Part shown: positions 55,701 to 64,000 of the stretch, piece after piece
Layout: the number at the start of each line of letters is the position of its first letter
How positions within the stretch are numbered: the first letter of the stretch is position 1
Source: Paraphysomonas bandaiensis
Taxonomy: Eukaryota > Chrysophyceae
NCBI GenBank assembly: GCA_965644295.1
Contig: CBFFRP010000168.1
Coordinates: 1 to 64,000 of the forward strand
Direction: 5' to 3'
Length of the DNA stretch: 64,000 nt
The notes under the pieces: generated by a model
What the model was told of the DNA's origin: nothing
Databases searched by the model: none
Seen by the model: the letters and a program-made list of their open reading frames with translations, nothing else
Translations under genes and position numbers: made by a program

Positions 55701-57816
55701 TGCTTGAATTGTACACTTCTCATGTGTCGGAAACGTATCAATATGAGAGGACTGCACAGTCCCATTCACGATTAAGCCTGTAGAGCATTCGCTGGTGAAC
55801 TCCTTACGCAACAATTCCACGCTATTGCGATAAACTGCGCAAGCTTTGTGCGTACACATGTGCATTACACGAGGCGAAGTTCTCCAATCGATGTGGCAAT
55901 TACACAAACCGAATCTGCCAGCCCTATGAAGTGCAAATGCTATCTGAATCGACGATGCCGCATCGAACACATCATCGGAATATTGCTTGAGAAGTCTGTC
56001 ATCTGGAAATTTGGATGCAACAGCACCACATCTAGGAACTATAATATTTTTACTTATATATCCTCCCTTCACAATTGAGGAAGCGTCGAATTGTACATCC
56101 TGTAGTGTTCTATGTCAAAATTAGTATGTTCGAATGGAGCACCTACCTGATCCAATGCTCGTCGAACTTCAAGCAATTCCTCATATATGGAACACTCCTT
56201 GTCTACTGCATCCGATTCTTCGTCTCTTCGCTTGGATGCAACGTGATCCTCGTGTTCCATCATCACACAATCAGTTAAATAATTTCGAGATTTTGCCACC
56301 GCGACTGCAGCTTCGATATCTCGTTGCTGATACTCTTCTCGAAACATGTCTTCCCTCTCAGCCCTTTCGAGGACTTCCTCCGCCCTCACCCTAAACCAAG
56401 GTTACAGCATCGTATCAACAAATCAAGGTTTCCTTACGATTCAATAATATTCCTTGTTTGCTCCCGAACCTTCCGCACACGCTCTTCCTCACGTTCTCTT
56501 TCCTCACGAAGCTTCTGCACTTCATTCTGCTGACGGCGCAACTCAGCCAAAACAGCGGCATAATGCCTTCGGAATTCATCGTGTAAGTCATTTTCACGCA
56601 TCAATCTTCTCTCCTTCACCATCTGTACATACTCTGCCCTTAGAGAGGCAGCTTGCTTCTCTTCTTCAGCTTCGCGCCGTTTCGCCCACTAATTTATCAT
56701 GTCAAGATTGGATGTATACGAATATTATTTAAAGTCACACCCAAAAGCGTCACGGAGTAAAGACAAAACTTCAGTGTGCCTTAAATTATACCTGGATACA
56801 CGTCTTCGTGACATATAGTCGAGGAAGTTCACGCATAGGCCTAGAAGGAGTGGTTGCGATTGCAATAGACTTCATAAGCATATGAATCGTTTGAACGTCT
56901 TGCAGCCCTACACACAACAACAGCGATTACATACGCCGAAAGCAGCCACACAATTTTCACATTCTTCGTATTTACAGCGTATGCAGTCACCTGGTCTGTC
57001 CAACAGCTTTTGGATATTTCCCTTGGCCCATATTCGTAAATTCCTCATCAACCTACAGCGCATTTCGTTAGCCCTCCATGCCCGGGCTGCCCATCCCCGA
57101 TATACTTTCTGAATTCGTACTGCCGCAGTACATTGTCGAATTTTAACCTCGGCGGTAGTCTGAAGTTGGCGTCGCTTATGCTCTCGAAACCGCATATATT
57201 TTTTCTCAATCTGTGACACAGCCCGCATCGATCGTCTGCGAAGTTGTTCACGTAATATCCGCTGTCGTTCAGCTTCATCTCGTCGAACAACATATCTACG
57301 CCATGCTCGATGAAGCTTTTCCGCAGCTCGCATTTTTTTCCCTTTCGCTAATCGCTCGTATATTTTAACGACATTATAGGCGTGTTTCCAGACGTGGAAT
57401 GCTCTATGCCGACAGTAGTTCTGAATTGTCAAAGCAAGTTTATGCAAAGCACGTTGTACATTCGGCATTTGAAGAACAATCCGTAAATGATTCACCTCAG
57501 GTCCGACTGAGTGTATAGCATTCTCTTTAAGAGTCTTTAACTCCTCCAGTTTGGAGGCTAATGCACGCTTGACATAGTTGGACTGTGCCAGCTCATCGCC
57601 ATAAGTGAGCTTAAATGAAGGTATACCCGCATAAGATCGCTCTGATGGGGCTGTTTTAGATAATCTCACATCAACTCCATCTATTTGATCCTCTTTAACC
57701 TTCTTTTTCTTCTTTACAACACGTCCAAACACTTGTTGTGAGGTTCTAGCCAATAGAAGATCCTCTTTGACCTGTAGAGGGGTTATTACTGGATTACAGG
57801 GACGGGTACGAGACAT
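52773..57816 (-). CDS. Large IQ-motif/coiled-coil protein (1542 aa, eight exons)
   Basis: Minus-strand exons: 57816-56935, 56869-56792, 56688-56438, 56390-56147, 56099-54702, 54648-54526, 54476-53086, 53034-52773; all phases agree (1543 codons). An N-terminal basic region (VVKKKKKVKED) is followed by IQ-like helices: AAEKLHRAWRRYVVRRDEAE and AAVRIQKVYRGWAARAWRAN, the second a canonical IQxxxRGxxxR calmodulin-binding site. Exons 3-4 encode charged coiled coils (VQKLREEREREEERVRKVRE). A Cys-rich patch, CIRCKYEECENC, closes exon 1. Further basic helices recur, including LVTRIQCLVRVRQASEVVRG near the C-terminus, possibly another IQ. No catalytic domain seen. A calmodulin-binding cytoskeletal or ciliary scaffold is plausible but unproven. 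The exon 1-2 join is the least certain. Confidence 0.75.
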
Positions 57817-58545
57817 TGAGTTGATAGGTTAATAGGGAAGAAGAGAAGAAGGTATGAATGTATATGATAACATGGCTGTGATGAGAGATACATACACAGT
57901 TACATGAATATGTTTACTTAAATAGACTGTGTATGAGCATCATAACTGACAGGTCCATTAGACCACATGTACTGCTCTATATGTACTTATGTATATATAT
58001 ATTGTACCTGTTTAAAATATATACGTACTTTATTGACAGGTACACTCAGAGATATATACATGAAAATACATACAGAAATTAACACACATTTTCATATACA
58101 TGAAAATACATAACAACTTCATCAAAACTTGGAGTTTATAGAGTTTATAGAGTTTCTACGAATGGACAGCAGCAATTTCTATTCATCTCATATACAGTAT
58201 ATACCGTCATCCTACCGTCTTCTTTTCTTCGAATCATTCCATATATCTCAACACTCAACACACTACCTACGTACGTATCCACCTCAATGCGGGTATGAAG
58301 GGTTGAATGAAGGAAGTCCATACGAAACCCCCCCAACCTCCACACCTCCTCTACCTCCATATACCATATATATGTATAGTATGCCGTATGGTATACACAA
58401 GCAACACTCGATGTCTTCTCTTATTAATTGAATGGTTCAGTAGTATCACTCTCTATAATATTACAAGTGATATTATAGTACATATCTATATATATAAACA
58501 GTTGCATGAGTTATATTGTGTATATTCCACCATTGACATATAAAA
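57817..58545. other. Divergent intergenic region
   Basis: Shared 5' flank of two divergent genes, with ACATGAAAATACATA repeated at about 58059 and 58096 and TAGAGTTTA triplicated at 58137-58155. No gene recognised. Confidence 0.45.
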
Positions 58546-60411
58546 ATGACTGCCCCACGTAAAGCTTTTGACGAGATTGACCTTCTATTTACCTCAAATA
58601 GTTCCAGTAGTATGTTAGGAGCAGATTCCAATTGTGATGACATAACCAATGAAATAGACGATGAAAAACGTATTCAATTAGAGAGTTTAGGAGAAGTAGA
58701 GTCTTGTTTTGTCCCACAAGATCAAATGGCAGGTTCAAACCACTCCAGTGATGCTAAGATACTGTCCCCATTAGCTTTGGCTCGACTTATCACTTATGCT
58801 ATTGAGTTAAAAGGTCCAACACGTGTTGGTGAGTTAGGAAAGTTTTTACAACTTGCTACTGGCAATGAAAGCATAGTGTTGTTTATTAAGATGCAGCTGA
58901 AAGGACTAAAGAATTTGATACAAGGGTTTAGTGGACTCTTCCGCTTAGGAAATGACCACCCTTTCAACCCGACAGTGTATCTAACTGACGCATATACCAC
59001 CACAGCCAATGCACTGAGGGTTCGTGCGCGGCAAGAGTTGCTACCTTTTTATTCCTATGACAGCAATATATTGCAACCCTCTCCGATAGTTGGTCTGAAT
59101 CCTGCACACGAAGGAGAGCGCGTCAGTGACCTGAGCGACACAAGTGGCACCACGCGCAGCCGGAGTCGGAGCAATAGTACCGATGGGCTAGATGGATCAT
59201 ATAGTAACCCCTCTAGACTTAGTGGCGGGAGTAGAGACGCCTCGTTGGGAACATTCGATACACACACTGACACCGCTTCTCAGCTTCAAGCGTCGGCAGA
59301 AGCTCTAGCTCAGAATATAGGTAAGTGTAAGCTATGCATTTACAAGTATAGTAAATGATATATTACTGCAGTGCTCATCCTTGAAGAAAAGGGCCCACTA
59401 CCTGTTGGGGAAATCGGAAAGTTTTTGCAACTGTACACGGCATCAGGTACTATAGCTATTGTGCTGACATCTTGATCTCACGTTCTGCATGCAGGTAACG
59501 AAATGTCCCATTTTATTAAGACTCAGTTCCGCGGCCTTCGAAAGCTTATAGCAGGATTCAGGAGGCTTTTTACTATGGATCAATCTCATCCATTTAATCC
59601 CTGTGTGCATCTGTCTGCGGAGTACATGTCCTACAGTGACGTCGAGCGCAGCACAGCGGACCTTTCTCCGCTGTTTGTATTTGAACCTGTTGTTACCATC
59701 CCATCCACTACACCAATCTCACCGGACGACAAGTTCTCCTCTGGTAATGCGAGCGCCATGTTAAAGACAGCACAGAAGAACTGTGCTGGAAAACTGAAGA
59801 AAGTCAAGAAGCCATCCCCCGCAGGAAAGTCGAAGGGGGTACAGGGTAAACATGCCCAAGGACAGTTACAGTGGGTGACCCGACACAATGATGGACATCA
59901 GGCATGGCAGGGGCAAAATGGATATGCTCAGTCTTCGGGAAGGACATCACAGTTTTACCAGTATGGCCAGCAATATCCTACCCCTTCCTCCGGAACGTCT
60001 CATAATAGTTATAGCGAAGACTACCCTGATTTACCCTCCAGCAACCCATACCCATCGGATGGCGCGGAGTCGTCATTTACACCTGGTGGGTCGGCTTCGG
60101 GATGGATGGGACATGCTCGTGTGCGTTCTCGGGCATTGGGATGCGATGCTCCATCTAGCGATGCAAGCTCGATCCCGTCATCCTGGAGTGCTTACAAGGC
60201 ATCCGTAAAATCCACTGCAGGTGTAGCAGTACCCACTACAGATTCATCTAGTAAAGACAACCGCATGGCTAGTATGGAATCCTATGTTGCAGACATGAGG
60301 ATTCCTGATAATTACTTTGCTGGCAGTCCAGATGATAGCAAGCAAATGATGTGCATGTCGCCGAACTATATCAAGTATTCACACATTTTGAATATGCTGG
60401 ATATTGAGTGA
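58546..60411 (+). CDS. Protein with two Egal-1/LOTUS-like winged-helix repeats (588 aa, three exons)
   Basis: Exons 58546-59320, 59372-59446, 59495-60411, both introns phase 1. Repeat 1 (residues ~75-150) reads LKGPTRVGELGKFLQLATGN ... IKMQLKGLKNLIQGFSGLF ... HPFNPTVYL. Repeat 2 (~255-325) reads EKGPLPVGEIGKFLQLYTAS ... IKTQFRGLRKLIAGFRRLF ... HPFNPCVHL, and is split over all three exons. The pattern GPxxVGxxGxxLxxxTxN..K..xGLxxxIxxxxxLF..HPFNPxVxL is what I recall from Egalitarian-type/LOTUS-related RNA-binding winged helices. A Ser/Arg-rich linker separates them, and the C-terminal half is Ser/Gly/Tyr-rich and disordered (SQFYQYGQQYPTPSSG). An RNA-binding regulatory role is inferred. Confidence 0.7.
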
Positions 60412-61530
60412 ATCGTGAAATATTATATTTCGCCGAATGCGACAACAAATTCAGTCTAGTACATGAGTTGAATTTTCTCACAAAAATTCCCTCTTATTAA
60501 CCTGACATTTTACGTGCTGAGGTTAATGCTAGCCAGATTCGAGCTTATGGTTTTTTCTAATCACTCCGATTAATAATCCTTTTTAAAGAGTACACACTTT
60601 GGTAGTTATATCAAATAAGCAGTCATATAGAACTAAGACTTAAGTTCCACCTAATAGGACGTAGAAGTATGAAGCCTGTAGAAAAGTATAATTAGCTTTT
60701 ATAGAGTATATATTTTCTTGCTATAGCTTTTTACAGAGGTCAATGTTAAAGGCGTAGCGGAATGGAAGATAAACGAAAAACAAAATATCATTGATTCCAT
60801 TGATGTCTTGTGCGTAGTGCGTAGAGGTTATAACGTACCTACTGAACAGTGTAAGAAGGCTTATATATATTCATAAGTGTCTCTGATCGGTGCTCCTTTT
60901 ATAGCTTGTAGAAATTAAAATAGTCTTGCTGCTATACAATACAAATATTATTCCACAACTAGTATATATTATTGGGTTCATCACAATGAATATTGGTGAG
61001 TCGAGACAATTCGCCACTCGGCCCTACCCCCTCCACCTTCTCAGCTGCTCATATGGAACACACGCCAATTCTGTAGGGGCCACGTCTCAATCAGTTTTGG
61101 CCTTTTCAAAATTTATTAGCTACCCATGAGCTCAGAATGTGCGGGGTATCTCATAATCATGTATGGGCCAGGCAAGTATGCTTCTTGGCACCACAGAAAT
61201 GAAATACACCGACATTGTAATAAATATGTATTCATTGCTTAGGTCAATGAAAACAACCACTACACTAGGTCTTGCCCTCTGACAATCTCAACACAACAGC
61301 CGTTAATTGCTATCTATAGCAACACCCTGAGCATATACGTTTTCTGTAAACTCCAGTCAGTGAGCCTAGTACTAATTATTGCTTTTAGTAGCAAGATATT
61401 CAGAGTATAGTTTGAGCCATTGAGTCGTAAAGCCATATGTGAGTAATCGTATTATTGAGACAAACAGACCTACAGTACATTGCAGCAGAAATATACGTAT
61501 ATAAAGTCAATGTATTCAATTCAATAGGAT
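60412..61530. other. Intergenic, nothing recognised
   Basis: AT-rich sequence downstream of the 58.5-kb gene with no open frame of note. Confidence 0.45.
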
Positions 61531-62060
61531 GGAATCTTGTGGAATGGCCGGCTTGGGTTCACATGAATCAGGGACTGCTGCCTTATGTGAGGTACCTAGT
61601 TGCATCAGAGTAAGCGTTGCCGCCTCATTGAGTTGGCCTCAGCCGATTGCACATCATTGCTTTGTGACGATGAAATACCAAATGCATCCAGATTCTTTCT
61701 TCTTCGTTAGTTTCTCTCGTCTGCACTTCCCGTATATATCCTCAAATTCTTGTTTCCAAATTTCTTCACGAATCGGCACCAAGTAGTTCTAAAAAAATGA
61801 AACAAAAATTTGAGGATATATACGGGAAGCGAAAGTGTAGATGAGAGAAACCAACGAATAAGAAGGGTATGATGTATTTGGTATTTCATCTTCACAATGC
61901 AATGATGTGTAACCACTGACCAACGTTACAAAGGTAGTTCATTAGAGCGCCCCGGCCGTCCCTCGTCCTCGGTGTGTCATACGGCAGCAGTCCCTGCTGA
62001 TTCATGTGAACCCAAGACGGCCATAGGTAAGAGACTTCAGCGTCTGAGGGAATCTTGTGA
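61531..62060. repeat. Long inverted repeat, ~230-bp arms
   Basis: The left arm (61531-61760) is matched in inverse orientation by 61805-62040. Shared blocks include CTTGGGTTCACATGAATCAG, ACATCATTGC, GATGAAATACCAAAT, TTCGTT.GTTTCTCTC and CCCGTATATATCCTCAAAT. Arms have diverged by substitutions and small indels; the loop is short (~40 bp, A-rich). It may be a foldback element or an inverted duplication. Confidence 0.8.
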
Positions 62061-62975
62061 AAGTACTGATTTTGGGATGACAAAGAGTGAGTACGAGATT
62101 CAAAGAAAGCGCATAACGGATGAGTACTTCTAGTTGTTATATCTACTCGGTATTGGGCTGCCTACTGAAGGTTATTGACTCCATTTCTCTACGAGAGATT
62201 GTCGTTTACTGGTTATATCAAGTACAAAGTTCTACGGCCTTTCGTATCGAGGCAAAACTAACAGGCAATATAAGCGTGTGATCCAGGAGTGATGGCCCCA
62301 GACCATCTTGGGAGGAGGCACGTACGTTGGTGCAACATCTAGTGCTTCATGAGGCTCCGCCATGTTAATGTAGTGCCACTCTGTTTAAAATTATGAACAT
62401 ACAATGAATTTGATAAGCATTATTGTTGCATTTAAGTGAAAGATATCGACTGTTGGACTGACTTAACAATGAGCGACTATAAGACATGCATAGACGGATT
62501 TTTGCACACCTATTTTCAGATATATTTCCTAAAATCCTGAAATTATTCATTCATTGCAATTTTTTTGTCAAATATTATATATAATAGAAGGATTTTATGA
62601 AAAAAGTCTAATATTAAGGATCGGTGGGAAGAATTCATTTCCCAAATTCCTGATTGTTCACAGAAAAAAAGGATGATTGTGATCACAATGGATTCGCGAT
62701 TCGCACAAGCACCCCCCCCGCTGTATACAACCACCCCACAATATAATGTACCGCACAATATACTATACAATGTACTCGTATAGTATACACTACAACGTAC
62801 TGCTGTACTCTGACCTCCTGTTCGAGATAAAGAAGAAGTGAGGTGGATTAAGAACATCGATATGATTGGCACATATCAGAGTACACATATAGGCCTACTC
62901 ACATACATTAGATGGGACTATATATATGAGTGTATAGTATTCTAATACCATACCACACAACCCATATCATTATCT
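62061..62975. other. Upstream region of the last gene
   Basis: 62147-62168 (TCGGTATTGGGCTGCCTACTGAAG region) resembles 31406-31428. A C-run occurs at 62711-62718. No gene recognised. Confidence 0.45.
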
Positions 62976-64000
62976 ATGACAAATCCTGGACCTAAAGCTG
63001 CTGGATGCTTGATTACCCTATCAGATCTACCACGTATCTATGCTTCCTTTGTTGTATATGGAGCAATGTGTGGTTATGGGGCATGTATAGGTGTTGTAGG
63101 CTCTGCTATACCTCTATTAGCCAATGAATTACATGTTTCACGTACTTCATTGGGGGAATTATTCTTCTATCGTGGTGTGGGATATTTTGCAGGTGGATTA
63201 GCCTCTGCAGGAGTTCTCAGTAGATACAATAGTAAAGACATACTATCAAAGGAGTTACTTGTATTTCTATCTATAGCTTTATCTGGAATTATCACTGTAT
63301 TATTAGCTACCACACGAAATTTTAGCTTCATCAAAGCTCTCTTTATACTGCAAGGTATGACTAGTTGATCTGAGGTATCAGTGCTCGGTATCTTATCATT
63401 TGTAGGGTTTGGATTCGGTGGAGTCGATACATTCGGCACTATTGCACTGTCTGAGATGTGGGGACAGCGCGTACAGGTATGCGAGATATGGATATCGATT
63501 TCTGCCTTTGTGTTCACCTTAGTGTTGAATTTGGATTGTAGTGCTACATGCTAAATACCGTATATTAAACATGACTGATATCTTTTGGAATATTTATAGC
63601 CATGGCTGCAAGCTCGTACAGCTACTTTCGCATTGGGTGGAATTGCGGGACCTGTTTTGCTGGAGTCGCAAGGCCTCAATCGCACTTTTGCAATGTGCGG
63701 TCTTTTATGCATGTCTTCTGCTTTGGGCCTGCTGGGAGGGTATATGCACTCATGTTGCACTTCTCAGCAGGAATCAGATGCAGAGACAATTCCTGGACTG
63801 TTAGTGCCTGTTTTGTCAAAGTTAGAGAGGTTTATTCAGAGCTTGTCAACTATGGCTCCATCCACATCACATGACCTGCTGTCTTCTGATCTACATCGTA
63901 TCGAGGAATGTTTGGAAGAGATTGATATTCGTTCCGTTGGATCCGCTTCAGACATGGAGGGTGCTGTGCACGACATCCTTGAAGAGACCGAGTTTGGCAC
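62976..64000 (+). CDS. MFSD4-like major facilitator transporter, partial (runs off the end)
   Basis: Exons 62976-63354, 63406-63476 and 63600 to beyond 64000, phases 1 and 0, open to the window edge. Hydrophobic segments start at residue ~22 (IYASFVVYGAMCGYGACIGV). The junction of exons 1-3 gives ILQGFGFGGVDTFGTIALSE, MWGQRVQPWLQARTATFALG and GIAGPVLLESQG. 'GGVDT-G ... LWG ... P-MQ-xHF-FGLGA-xGP' is the arrangement of MFSD4/NaGLT1-type transporters. After six segments a long hydrophilic central loop begins (residues ~215 on), as usual between MFS halves. The C-terminal half lies outside. Substrate unknown; sugar transport is only an analogy. Confidence 0.8.

Overview
The window is nuclear DNA of an intron-rich, probably unicellular eukaryote. 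Genes carry short GT-AG introns (mostly 43-65 nt), TAA, TAG and TGA are all stops, intergenic DNA is AT-rich, and (CATA)n/(TATG)n microsatellites are abundant. Mitochondrial precursors (NFS1, a PDP-like phosphatase), a Vps34-like lipid kinase, a RhoGEF, EF-hand proteins and an AP-2 relic all say eukaryote. A Tudor-like repeat and a 'W..LS.EQ..A' motif resemble what is common in stramenopiles and related protists, but the lineage is a weak inference.

Layout: 1-3.5 kb is a decayed Ty3/gypsy-type retroelement with an intact RNase H-integrase frame. 4.1-5.6 kb is a three-exon gene with a Tudor-like end. 7.2-8.6 kb is a vWA gene (-). 9.7-10.3 kb is the 3' end of a Ginger/KRBA2-like integrase transposon. 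11.0-12.4 kb is an MFS transporter. 13.0-14.2 kb is a PP2C (-). 14.9-16.2 kb is a conserved coiled-coil protein. 16.9-18.8 kb is a DH-PH-WW RhoGEF (-). 20.0-23.4 kb is a calcineurin-B-like gene whose tail is built from a long run of small phase-2 exons, four of them duplicated in tandem. 24.1-26.2 kb is an ABHD-type hydrolase (-). 26.6-27.5 kb is a tail-anchored TPR protein. 28.8-30.8 kb is a Cys-rich RING protein with three identical 243-bp repeats. 32 kb holds an AP-2 alpha pseudogene (-). 33.1-35.1 kb is NFS1 in nine exons. 35.7-36.1 kb is a small membrane protein (-). 36.5-39.9 kb is a PDZ-PDZ-PI3-kinase. 40-46 kb is repeat-rich, with transposon ends and broken small genes. 46.7-50.2 kb is an EF-hand/long-helix protein ending in poly-Cys. 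51.7-52.6 kb is a TA-type MITE nested in a hAT-type MITE with a perfect 8-bp target duplication. 52.8-57.8 kb is an eight-exon IQ/coiled-coil giant (-). 58.5-60.4 kb is a protein with two winged-helix-like repeats. 62.98-64 kb is an MFSD4-like transporter running off the end.

There is no operon logic. Shared themes are Ca2+/lipid/small-GTPase signalling (CBL-like, EF-hand, IQ, PI3K, RhoGEF) and mitochondrial function (NFS1, PDP-like phosphatase, the 36.1-kb protein). All five long tetranucleotide tracts lie in 5' flanks of genes, and two of them are joined to a copy of the same perfect hairpin. Exon structures were worked out by hand from splice motifs and reading phase; junctions left unresolved are stated in the entries.
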